Shown here: piece by piece, positions 52,188 to 58,614 of the stretch
Position numbering within the stretch: the first letter of the stretch is position 1
How the letters are laid out: every line of letters starts with the position of its first letter
Source of the DNA: Halorubrum sp. CSM-61
GTDB lineage: Archaea > Halobacteriota > Halobacteria > Halobacteriales > Haloferacaceae
DNA: 64,000 nucleotides
Reading direction: 5' to 3'
Assembly: GCF_003781945.1 (NCBI RefSeq)
Contig: NZ_RJJW01000006.1
Span: 62,001-126,000 of the forward strand
The notes under the pieces: generated by a model
Database searches by the model: none
The model's input: only the letters and a program-made list of their open reading frames with translations
What the model was told of the DNA's origin: nothing
Made by a program: the position numbers and the translations under genes

Positions 52188-52231
52188 GCCGGTGGATGCT
52201 GTATTCGTTGCGTACAGCATCTGCCACCGGC
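52188..52231. repeat. hairpin beside the right attachment site
   Basis: GCCGGTGG-ATGCTGTA then a 9-base loop, TACAGCAT, CTG and CCACCGGC form a 16-bp stem with one small bulge, 12 bases from the right att copy. It may be an integrase arm site, a transcription stop, or a structured leader of the integrase transcript. Confidence 0.6.
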
Positions 52232-52243
52232 GAGGGGGTTCAT

Positions 52244-52261
52244 AATCCCTCCGGCCCCATA
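52244..52261 (+). repeat. attachment site, right copy (18-bp direct repeat)
   Basis: Exact repeat of 49857-49874. The bases before it (GAGGGGGTTCAT) resemble but do not equal the tRNA T arm. Confidence 0.88.
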
Positions 52262-52298
52262 GCGTTTTTTGCTCTATCTCATCATTTCCGAGAGGTGT

Positions 52299-52415
52299 CT
52301 ATTCGACGATCAGGTCGTCGCGATGGTCGACGGCCGCCCGGAAGAGCTCCTCGAGCTCGTCGTCACGGAGCCGCACTTTGTACTGGTCCGTCTTCTCGGT
52401 CGCTTCGAGGCGCAT
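52299..52415 (-). pseudogene. truncated integrase, N-terminal fragment (38 aa)
   Basis: The frame MRLEATEKTDQYKVRLRDDE followed by LEELFRAAVDHRDDLIVE matches, by my recollection, the first 38 residues of a common haloarchaeal tyrosine integrase that normally continues into a GxxGLR block. Here TAG follows, and 38 bases later comes the right attachment repeat. The rest of the integrase is missing. This is probably the left-over of another integration at the same tRNA. It could also be the N-terminal part of a split SSV-type integrase, since it reads toward the tRNA. Confidence 0.55.
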
Positions 52416-52500
52416 GGGACATTCTCTAACAAGGTCACACAAAAGGCGGCAGAATCCACGGACCGACCGGCGTGATCGAGGCCAAATCAGGGTTTGTTAA

Positions 52501-52519
52501 CGAGTTCTTTCAGAACTCG
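52501..52519. repeat. perfect hairpin at the left edge of the TnpB element
   Basis: CGAGTTCT-TTC-AGAACTCG, an 8-bp stem with a three-base loop. It may be the left-end hairpin of the IS200/IS605-type element or a terminator. Confidence 0.45.
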
Positions 52520-52530
52520 CTACTTACCTG

Positions 52531-52609
52531 AACTGTGCGGCGCTAAGGCCCCTTCCTCAACGAACGAGCGAAGCGAGCGAGTAGGGAGGGGATACAGCGC
52601 CGCACAGTT
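52531..52609 (+). repeat. 14-bp inverted repeat enclosing an omega-RNA-like hairpin
   Basis: AACTGTGCGGCGCT (52531-52544) is perfectly complementary to AGCGCCGCACAGTT (52596-52609). Inside, CCCCTTCCT (52549-52557) pairs with AGGGAGGGG (52583-52591) and is preceded by GAGT, the same design as the right end of the TnpB element (CCCCACCCT with GAGT-AGGGTGGGG at 53997-54040). It may be the relic right end of a second TnpB-type element, or a left-end structure of this one. Confidence 0.55.
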
Positions 52610-52686
52610 CTCATATACGTCCGACACTCGGCCCACAGGCCCACGCAACCGCAACTCTTATTTGTGTATTTTGTGTATTATGTGGT

Positions 52687-52809
52687 GTGGCAACGCGCAA
52701 GAATATCTCTATCCGTGACGACCAAGCCGAGTGGGTGGAGGACAACCACCTCAACCTTTCGTCGTTCGTTCAAGAGAAACTTGACGAACTCATCGAAGAA
52801 CGCTCGTAG
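52687..52809 (+). CDS. small ribbon-helix-helix-like protein upstream of tnpB
   Basis: A 40-residue frame, GTG start, reading MATRKNISIRDDQAEWVEDN and ending SSFVQEKLDELIEERS. The KNISIRDDQAEWVE strand-helix and the second helix SSFVQEKLDEL look like a short ribbon-helix-helix DNA-binding protein. Its stop codon touches the ATG of tnpB (TAG-ATG), so the two are translated together. I recall the same arrangement before other haloarchaeal tnpB genes. It might autoregulate tnpB or the guide RNA. Length cut-offs usually hide it. Confidence 0.7.
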   Translation: MATRKNISIRDDQAEWVEDNHLNLSSFVQEKLDELIEERS

Positions 52810-54033
52810 ATGAACTACAACTACAGGTATCGGCTCCGACCGGCCGACGCGCTCGAAGAGCAGTTAGCGTGGACTGTCGATACCTGTAGACAGGTTTACA
52901 ACCACTTTCTCCACCGACTCAACCGAACCGACGACACCTCGGCATACTCCGAACAGAAACTCCTACCGTATCTCAAGAAGTGGTGGAACGACCTGAAAAA
53001 CGTTCACTCGAAAGTCCTTCAGAAAGTCGTGCAACGGCTGTACGACAACCTTTCGACGCTTCACGGACGCAAAGAGAACGGCTACCGTGTCGGCACGCTC
53101 AAGTGGAAAGCACCGAGCGAGTACCGCAGTTTCACCTACAGTCAATCCGGCTTCAAGCTCAAGAACACGAGCGGTCGGACGAAATTGTGGCTCTCGAAAC
53201 TCGGAGAAATCCCGCTCACATTCCACCGCGACCTGCCCGACAACGCCGAGATAAAGACCGTCACCATCAAACAGGAACCCACGGGCAAGTGGTACGCCAT
53301 TCTCGGCGTCGAAACCCCCGACGACCCGCCCGCGAACCCCGAGAATCCCGAGCGGTGCGTCGGCATCGACGTGGGGATTCTCAAGTACGCCCACGACACA
53401 GACGGAACCGCCGTCGAATCGCTTGACCTGTCCAACGAACGCGACCGGTTGGAACGCGCACAGCGTAACCTCTCTCGGAAACAGCACGGTTCCGCGAATT
53501 GGGAGGCACAGCGCCGTGTCATGGCCGAGCGTCACGCGGAGTTGAAAAACAAGCGGCGAGACTTCCTCCACAAACTCTCGAACTACTACGCCCGAGAGTA
53601 CGAGCTTGTGGCAGTCGAAGACCTCGACGCGAAGGGGTTGGTCGAGCTACCGGGCAACTCGCGGAACCGGGCAGGTGCGGCGTGGGGGACGTTCCTGCGG
53701 ATGCTCGAATACAAGTGCGAACGCGAAGGGACGCACTATGTCGCGGTTGACCCGAAGGACACATCGAAGGAGTGCGCGTCCTGCGGCGTTTCGACAGAGA
53801 AGCCGCTGTGGGTGCGCGAACATTCCTGTCCGGCGTGTGGGTTCGAGGCGGATAGAGACGCTAACGCGGCGTGGAACATTCTTTCTCGCGGTATCAAGAA
53901 GCGGTTAGGAGCGGAACGCTCCGAATCAACGCCTGTGGAGACTGCGCTCCCTGTGGATACATCCGTATCTGCAAAGCACGTCGTGGAAACAGGAAGCCCC
54001 ACCCTCAAGGAACCAGCGTCAGCTGGTGAGTAG
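52810..54033 (+). CDS. tnpB: TnpB, RNA-guided nuclease of the IS200/IS605 group
   Basis: A 407-residue TnpB, the ancestor type of Cas12. RuvC active-site residues are all present: Asp187 in CVGIDVGILKYA, Glu270 in LVAVEDLDAKGL and Asp350 in ADRDANAAWNIL. The zinc finger has Cys322/Cys325 (ECASCG) and Cys340/Cys343 (SCPACG). The bridge-helix region KNKRRDFLHKLSNYYAREYE is intact and the N-terminal wedge domain begins MNYNYRYRLRPADALEEQLA. No frameshift is seen, so it should be active. The gene is coupled to the 40-residue RHH-like gene. The guide RNA should come from the 3' end of the gene. Confidence 0.92.
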   Translation: MNYNYRYRLRPADALEEQLAWTVDTCRQVYNHFLHRLNRTDDTSAYSEQKLLPYLKKWWNDLKNVHSKVLQKVVQRLYDNLSTLHGRKENGYRVGTLKWKAPSEYRSFTYSQSGFKLKNTSGRTKLWLSKLGEIPLTFHRDLPDNAEIKTVTIKQEPTGKWYAILGVETPDDPPANPENPERCVGIDVGILKYAHDTDGTAVESLDLSNERDRLERAQRNLSRKQHGSANWEAQRRVMAERHAELKNKRRDFLHKLSNYYAREYELVAVEDLDAKGLVELPGNSRNRAGAAWGTFLRMLEYKCEREGTHYVAVDPKDTSKECASCGVSTEKPLWVREHSCPACGFEADRDANAAWNILSRGIKKRLGAERSESTPVETALPVDTSVSAKHVVETGSPTLKEPASAGE

Positions 54034-54048
54034 GGTGGGGTAGTTCAC
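53900..54048 (+). ncRNA. predicted omega RNA (reRNA) of tnpB
   Basis: By analogy with other TnpB systems the guide scaffold overlaps the 3' end of tnpB. Visible structure: outer stem CCCCACCCT (53997-54005) with AGGGTGGGG (54032-54040), inner hairpin ACCAGC-GTCA-GCTGGT (54012-54027), then TAGTTCAC at the element end. The guide would be the flanking DNA beginning GAAGGGCCTCGATCC, which is the 3' end of hicA. The 5' limit is not determined. Confidence 0.5.
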
Positions 54049-54296
54049 AGAAGGGCCTCGATCCACCCGCACCACGCGTCAAAGTCGTCGGCACCGCACT
54101 GCTCGGCGATCGACCGGTACGTGTCTTGAGAGATCTGGTCGCTGTCAGTCATCGGAACGCTCACGATACGGACCTCGTCAGTGTCCGAGCTCTCGTACCG
54201 GAGCTTCACGTGGCTTCCCTCGCGACCGGCCGGGCGATATCCCATCGATCGCAGTGCCTTCACGATCTCTCGACCGTCAAAACTCGCATAGACCAT
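54045..54296 (-). CDS. hicA: HicA-type toxin (mRNA interferase)
   Basis: An 83-residue protein with the double-stranded-RNA-binding-like HicA fold: FDGREIVKALRSMGYRPAGR, then the catalytic-His motif EGSHVKLRYE and a central strand RIVSVPMTDSDQISQDTY. It is somewhat longer than many HicA toxins, with an added C-terminal helix GADDFDAWCGWIEALL. In HicAB systems this protein cleaves mRNA when free. It lies 7 bases downstream of the antitoxin gene. The TnpB element begins exactly at its stop codon. Confidence 0.78.
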   Translation of the reverse strand: MVYASFDGREIVKALRSMGYRPAGREGSHVKLRYESSDTDEVRIVSVPMTDSDQISQDTYRSIAEQCGADDFDAWCGWIEALL

Positions 54297-54303
54297 TCAG
54301 GAA

Positions 54304-54561
54304 CTACTCCCACGGCGGCGTGCCGGCGCCTTCGACCTCGTCAGCGTCGATCCCGATCTCTTCGAGGAACGCTTCCTCGTCATCGATCGGCTCGCCGCCG
54401 CCGGCGTGGAGGGTCAACGCGTCCGCGAGTCGGGAGAGCGCGACCGGCTTCGACTCCCCCGACGCGGCGACGCCCGACTCGACATCGCGAGCCGTCACGA
54501 GGTCACCCTCATACGTGAACTCCACCCCGTCGGCGCGGTCGTTCTCCGAAGTGGTCGCCAT
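54304..54561 (-). CDS. hicB: HicB-like antitoxin
   Basis: An 85-residue acidic protein upstream of hicA. FTYEGDLVTARDVESGVAAS is the short RNase-H-like beta motif of HicB proteins and KPVALSRLADALTLHAGG a following helix. No separate DNA-binding HTH or RHH domain is visible, so autoregulation may need the toxin. The ATG at 54561 (MATTSENDR) is preferred; an earlier ATG adds four residues. The order antitoxin-toxin is the reverse of many bacterial hicAB loci but common in archaea. Confidence 0.72.
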   Translation of the reverse strand: MATTSENDRADGVEFTYEGDLVTARDVESGVAASGESKPVALSRLADALTLHAGGGEPIDDEEAFLEEIGIDADEVEGAGTPPWE

Positions 54562-54624
54562 TACCTGTCTCAAGGCGTGGAATGGGTGAAAAGTGTTCGG
54601 TCATACTGTGTGAGAAGTCGCTAC

Positions 54625-55242
54625 CTACTTCGTGGTGACTGTCGTCGTTTCGCTGGCTACGGTATCTCCGTCGAGAACCAGCCGAATCGTGAGATCGTGC
54701 GATCCTTGGTCCATCACGATATTGTCCGAAATGGTGACGTACTCGCTCGTAGAGGCTCCGGGCTCGATTTCCGCCGTACCGTAGGGATCGTCAGTCCGAG
54801 ACGCACCGGCGATCTCGATCTCCACCGAATCATACTGAAGCGAAATATCGCCGTCGTTTCTCACTGAGAAACTCACGGAAGAGAGTTCGAACCCGCAGGT
54901 ATCGAACGATTCGTAGAACGTGGTGTCGACCTCGGAGATCGTGGAGTCGATCCCGTCAAGCTCGACCGTATCAGTCGCTGAAACAGGCCCGTTGTCAGTC
55001 TCGATCGTCAGCGTAACATCGTGTTCGCCCCCGGAATCGGCCACGTAGCCGATACCCGAATACGAGTCCTCGGCGAACGTCGCTCCGGAGGTGCCATCCG
55101 ACGGGATCGTGACTTCTCCCTCCCGGATCGTTTCGCCGTTGACCTCGAGCGTCGCGTCGTACTCCCCGCCGACATCGCCCGCGTTGTCGGCGCTGAACTG
55201 GACCGAGGTCAGTTGTCCGTAGTCCCACGTCGAATCGACCAT
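54625..55242 (-). CDS. orphan CARDB-like beta-sandwich protein without signal peptide
   Basis: A 205-residue protein of two Ig/CARDB-like repeats. Repeat one has LTSVQFSADNAGDVGGEYDA, EVTIPSDGTSGATFAEDS and HDVTLTIETDNG; repeat two has LSSVSFSVRNDGDISLQYDS, AEIEPGASTSEYVTISDN and HDLTIRLVLDGDTV. Such domains are normally extracellular, but no signal peptide or anchor is present. A stop lies three codons before the only ATG, so this may be the 3' remnant of a larger secreted protein or a true cytoplasmic binder. It lies in the mobile island, and its base composition is lower in GC than the core genes. Confidence 0.6.
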   Translation of the reverse strand: MVDSTWDYGQLTSVQFSADNAGDVGGEYDATLEVNGETIREGEVTIPSDGTSGATFAEDSYSGIGYVADSGGEHDVTLTIETDNGPVSATDTVELDGIDSTISEVDTTFYESFDTCGFELSSVSFSVRNDGDISLQYDSVEIEIAGASRTDDPYGTAEIEPGASTSEYVTISDNIVMDQGSHDLTIRLVLDGDTVASETTTVTTK

Positions 55243-55400
55243 TTGAGTGAGGCCTCACGTCAGCCGCGAAGCTACCCACTCTCGGGAGCAGTGCACAGAC
55301 AGCAGAGATCGACCTGATCGCGGCCGACGTTCACGAGCTGGGTGACCCCGAACACGCCGAGGCAGTGATCAGCTAACAGCGGGCGTAGTCACCGAGACCG

Positions 55401-56570
55401 TTATACCGGCAACACGCCGTCGTCATCATCGCCGTCACTCTCGTTCTCCGTTCCGTCATCCGACCCGTCGTCGGTCTCGTTTTCGGTGGTGCCGTCGTCA
55501 GTTTCGTTACCGCTCGTGTCGTCGCCGTCGGACGTGCCGTCGTCGGTCTCGTTTCCGCCGCCCTCGGAGCCCGACGAGTCGCTCCCGTTCCGCACGTCGT
55601 CGCCCTCGCCGAAGATGTCCGTCTCGATCGTCTCCTCGTAGGTGAGCGCGTCGAGCGGCACGGTGGCCTCCTCGCCGCCGGGGAACTCGATCACGGCGTG
55701 GAACTCGATCCGGAGACCCGACACCTGATGCCCGCGAACGTCCTCGTCGAGGTGGGTGACCCACCACTCGTCGAGGTGGCGGTTCTGGAGCGCCGTCGTG
55801 AACTCGATCGTCTCGGTGCTTTCGGAGGGGATCACGTACCCCTCCTCGGTCTGTCCCGACCCCATCTCCACCCCGTTCATCGTGATGTCGTAGCCAATCT
55901 CCGTGACCGCGTACGGTTCGAAGTTCGGGTTGTAGACGGTAAACGCCATGTCGATGGGCGTCTCCGACTCGCTGACGGACCCCCACTCGCCCCGGGTCTC
56001 GTTGACGTAGAGGACGGGGTCGTCCGTCAGCGGGCTGTCGGCGTTCACGGGCCGCGTCTCGTCGGAGTTGAACGCGCCGAGCAGATCCGTCTGGATCTCG
56101 CGGCTCCGCGAGAAGTCGACGCCCCGACCGAGCCGGTCCGAGGTCGCCGTCGCGTCGATGTCGAGGGTCGTCCGCTCGCCGTTGCGGACGTGGCTCACCC
56201 ACCACGGCGGGATCTCCTCGTTCCGAAGCCGCGTCTCCAGCTCCAGCGTGGAGTTCCCGGTGCCGACGCGCACGCCCTCCCGGCCGCCCTGCGCCATCTC
56301 GATGTCGTTCATCGAGACCGTGTAGTTCACCGAGACGCCGTCGAGGCCGACCCCGACGGGGTTCGGGTTCGACACGACCAGATCCGTCTCGATCGCCGTG
56401 GTCTCGTTGGTCACGTCGCCGAAGGTGTTGTCCACGGCGGCGACGCTCGGCACGCCGAGTATCCCGAGGGCGAACGCCCCGCCGACGGTTCCGCCGACGA
56501 CGAGCACCCCGAGGAGCGCGATCTTGAGCTTCGAACCGACGAGCGCGGAGACGGCGTCGCTCGGATTCAT
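55401..56570 (-). CDS. LEA type 2-like membrane-anchored protein
   Basis: A 389-residue exported protein. One N-terminal transmembrane helix (KIALLGVLVVGGTVGGAFAL, residues about 15-38) is followed by two LEA14/WHy-like beta domains: VVSNPNPVGVGLDGVSVNYT near 75 and TVYNPNFEPYAVTEIGYDIT near 220. Each carries the conserved NPN motif, plus PPWWVSHVRNGERTTLDI and DEWWVTHLDEDVRGHQVSG. The tail is a Gly/Asn/Asp/Glu repeat ending DDGVLPV. LEA14 domains are linked to desiccation and osmotic tolerance; the role here is unknown. The start at 56570 (MNPSDAVSAL) gives the usual membrane anchor at the very N-terminus. Confidence 0.82.
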   Translation of the reverse strand: MNPSDAVSALVGSKLKIALLGVLVVGGTVGGAFALGILGVPSVAAVDNTFGDVTNETTAIETDLVVSNPNPVGVGLDGVSVNYTVSMNDIEMAQGGREGVRVGTGNSTLELETRLRNEEIPPWWVSHVRNGERTTLDIDATATSDRLGRGVDFSRSREIQTDLLGAFNSDETRPVNADSPLTDDPVLYVNETRGEWGSVSESETPIDMAFTVYNPNFEPYAVTEIGYDITMNGVEMGSGQTEEGYVIPSESTETIEFTTALQNRHLDEWWVTHLDEDVRGHQVSGLRIEFHAVIEFPGGEEATVPLDALTYEETIETDIFGEGDDVRNGSDSSGSEGGGNETDDGTSDGDDTSGNETDDGTTENETDDGSDDGTENESDGDDDDGVLPV

Positions 56571-56681
56571 ATTCGCTGAACCCGACGGAATCGTAAAATC
56601 GTACCGCATTGGCATCGTCTCGCACAGTTTTCGGCTCGGTAACAGGTCTCGCCGGACGCGTTCGGCAGCCCGATTCGCGGC

Positions 56682-56879
56682 CTACAGCACGTCGCCGATC
56701 CGGACCGGCTCGCCGTCAAGGTCGGGTTCCTCGGCGACGATCTGTAACACCTCGTGGTCGGTGACGTCGCGGTACCCCTTCCCGGTCGCCTCTTCGATCA
56801 GGTCCTTGTCGAGCTCGAACTCGGTGCCCTCGTAGACGACGTCGACGCCGTCGTCGGTGAACGTCAGGTCGGTGCTCAT
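56682..56879 (-). CDS. DUF5800 family protein
   Basis: A 65-residue acidic haloarchaeal protein. FTDDGVDVVYEGTEFELDKD and LIEEATGKGYRDVTDHEVLQ match DUF5800, a small family of unknown function. It stands between the LEA-like gene and the DUF5786 gene on the same strand, with gaps too large for tight coupling. Confidence 0.82.
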   Translation of the reverse strand: MSTDLTFTDDGVDVVYEGTEFELDKDLIEEATGKGYRDVTDHEVLQIVAEEPDLDGEPVRIGDVL

Positions 56880-56995
56880 GGAGGTCGGTAGGCTTCGACC
56901 GGATAAAAGGGGCGTGACACGACGAGGGGCGTGGTGCGGCGGCGTTCGACCGAGAGATTGCCCTTCTGCGTTCCCTCGCCTTCGGGAGGGCCGGG

Positions 56996-57178
56996 CTACT
57001 CGTCGCCTTCGTCGTCTTTCATCTCCGAGAGGCGCCCGACGAGGTCGTCGGTCGACGCGCCGCCCTCGATGGAGACCTCGCCGTCGTGGTCGTTCTCGTG
57101 GACGTTCACGGCGCCGTCGTCGTCGGTGTCCACGTCCTGGTCTTTCTGCTCGCTCTCGTCGTACGATCCGAATCCCAT
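56996..57178 (-). CDS. DUF5786 family protein
   Basis: A 60-residue acidic protein with the DUF5786 signature MGFGSYDESEQKDQDVDTDD, then HEGEV-like HENDHDGEVSIEGGASTDDL and a C-terminal helix VGRLSEMKDDEGDE. The family is specific to haloarchaea and abundant; function unknown. The start ATG at 57178 is certain from the MGFGSYDESEQ block, so longer upstream frames are wrong. It is divergent from the bactofilin-like gene. Confidence 0.83.
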   Translation of the reverse strand: MGFGSYDESEQKDQDVDTDDDGAVNVHENDHDGEVSIEGGASTDDLVGRLSEMKDDEGDE

Positions 57179-57301
57179 GAGTAACCCTTCAGCGCCGGCT
57201 TCAAAAGGGTAGTGACACCGCGACGGTTCGGCAACGCCCCGCACACGGGACCGAGGCGCACCACCGGTCCGCGTCGGACGCCCGTCGGACGACGCCATAC
57301 G

Positions 57302-57308
57302 GTTTATA
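57302..57308 (+). promoter_or_regulatory. TATA box of the bactofilin-like gene
   Basis: GTTTATA is centred 27 bases before the GTG at 57332, which supports a leaderless GTG start and excludes the longer in-frame ATG at 57212. Confidence 0.55.
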
Positions 57309-57331
57309 CGGGCGGAGGGAGTGTTCCCGGT

Positions 57332-58507
57332 GTGTCGCTGAGGGGAGGCGGTCCGATAGAGGAGCTCACCGTCCCGTCCGGGACGACCGTCGAGGAGCAC
57401 GACCTCGTCACCGACGGCGACGTGCTCGTGGGCGGCCAGTCGACCGTGGAGTTCGGGCTCCGCGGGCGCAACGTCGCGCTGGGCGAGCGCGTGAGCGTCG
57501 AGAACGACATCGAGGCCGAGGGAGACTGCCGGCTGGACACGTGGTGTTCAGTCGACGGCAACGTCCTCGTCGGCGAGGACGCGTACCTCGGCGAGCGGGT
57601 GACCGTCACCGGCCGGCTGATGGTCTCCGGCGACCTCGACATCGGCGACGACGTGACGATCGAGGAGGGGTTCGAGGCGAACGGCTGGATCGTCATCCGG
57701 AACCCCGTTCCCACCCTCGTCTTCTACTTCATCGTCCTCTCTCAGCTCCTGCGGCTCGGCGAGACCGACGCGGCGGACGACCTCGCGGAGGCGCTCGCCG
57801 ACGGCGAGGAGGTGCGCGACCCCCTGCTGATCCCGCGCGGCGCCGAGATATCCGACGACGCGTGGCGCGTCTCGACGCCAGCGACCGTCGGCGACGACTG
57901 CCGGCTCCACGGTAACCTCCGCGCGGAGTCGATCCGCGTCGGCGAGCGCAACGAGGTGTTCGGCTCCCTGCGCGCCCGCGAGGAGATCACGGTCGGCGCG
58001 GACACGGTCATCCACGGCGACGTCACCACGCGCGGCGGAACCGTCACGGTCGAGGCCGGCGCGCGGGTCCTCGGCGACGTTTCCGCCGGCGACCTCGTCG
58101 TTCACGACGGCGCCGAGATCGACGGGACCCTCCGCGCCCGCGGCGAGATGAAGCTCGTTCAGGAGACCGGCGGCGGCGAAGATCGGGATGGAGAGGACGA
58201 GGCCGAGAGCGATGAGGACGACGAAAGTGAGGACGCAGACGGAGATGAGGATGAGGCGGACGAGACGGACGCCCACGGGCTGTCCGACGAGGACGAAGCG
58301 TCTGACGGCGACGACTCCACGGACGGCGATACGGCGGACTCGGAAGCAGTGACCGAAACCGACGAGGACGACGCGGCCGACGAGGACGCCGAGTCCAGCG
58401 AAGAGAGCTCTGACGATGAGTCCGATGCCGACGACTCAGAGGCTGCGGGTTCAGACGTTGATGAGCCGGAGACCGAAGAACGAGACGCCGACGCTGAAGC
58501 GACGTAG
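57332..58507 (+). CDS. bactofilin-like polymer-forming cytoskeletal protein
   Basis: Beta-helical polymer-forming protein related to bactofilins (haloarchaeal members are known as halofilins and affect cell shape). Of 391 residues, 20-290 hold short beta-helix rungs (DGDVLVGGQSTVEFGLRGRN, GNVLVGEDAYLGERVTVTGR, VHGDV-like VIHGDVTTRGGTVTVEAGAR, VLGDVSAGDLVVHDGAEIDG). A hydrophobic helix-like insert VPTLVFYFIVLSQLLRL near 130 may contact the membrane. The last 100 residues are an extremely acidic low-complexity tail. It starts with GTG. Together with RdfA at 23461 it points to a shape programme. RNA element F follows on the same strand. Confidence 0.8.
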   Translation: MSLRGGGPIEELTVPSGTTVEEHDLVTDGDVLVGGQSTVEFGLRGRNVALGERVSVENDIEAEGDCRLDTWCSVDGNVLVGEDAYLGERVTVTGRLMVSGDLDIGDDVTIEEGFEANGWIVIRNPVPTLVFYFIVLSQLLRLGETDAADDLAEALADGEEVRDPLLIPRGAEISDDAWRVSTPATVGDDCRLHGNLRAESIRVGERNEVFGSLRAREEITVGADTVIHGDVTTRGGTVTVEAGARVLGDVSAGDLVVHDGAEIDGTLRARGEMKLVQETGGGEDRDGEDEAESDEDDESEDADGDEDEADETDAHGLSDEDEASDGDDSTDGDTADSEAVTETDEDDAADEDAESSEESSDDESDADDSEAAGSDVDEPETEERDADAEAT

Positions 58508-58614
58508 CTGAAGCGACGTAGCTGAAGTTATTTATAAGCGATAGGCCCTGTGGAGACTGTCTTCTTCAGACGAATCCTCTTCCGAAACACCTGTCCGTCG
58601 AAGCGTGCTTCCTG

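Larger units (their letters stand above)
49873..52261. mobile_element. 2.4 kb element integrated in tRNA-Trp
   Basis: Bounded by 18-bp direct repeats of the tRNA-Trp 3' end (49857-49874 and 52244-52261). Contents: a spacer, a DUF2971 gene in visibly AT-rich DNA with codon use unlike the chromosome, and a tyrosine integrase pointing inward from the right end. A 44-base hairpin (52188-52231) lies next to the right repeat. It has no replication, partition or structural genes, so it is a minimal integrase-plus-cargo unit, perhaps a satellite or the remnant of a virus or plasmid. The chromosome keeps a complete tRNA gene. Confidence 0.88.
52501..54048 (+). mobile_element. IS200/IS605-group element with TnpB only (IS1341-type)
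   Basis: It carries a small RHH-like gene and an intact tnpB but no tnpA, so movement would need a TnpA in trans. The right end has the double stem described under the omega RNA and stops at the hicA stop codon. The left boundary is uncertain: either the hairpin at 52501 or the inverted repeat at 52531. Such elements insert without target duplication. Confidence 0.7.

Noticed and set aside
55247-55377. Plus-strand open segment reading EIDLIAADVHELGDPEHAEA
   Set aside because: It ends in a stop but has no start codon and no family I recognise. It could be the tail of a lost gene, but the evidence is too thin to annotate.
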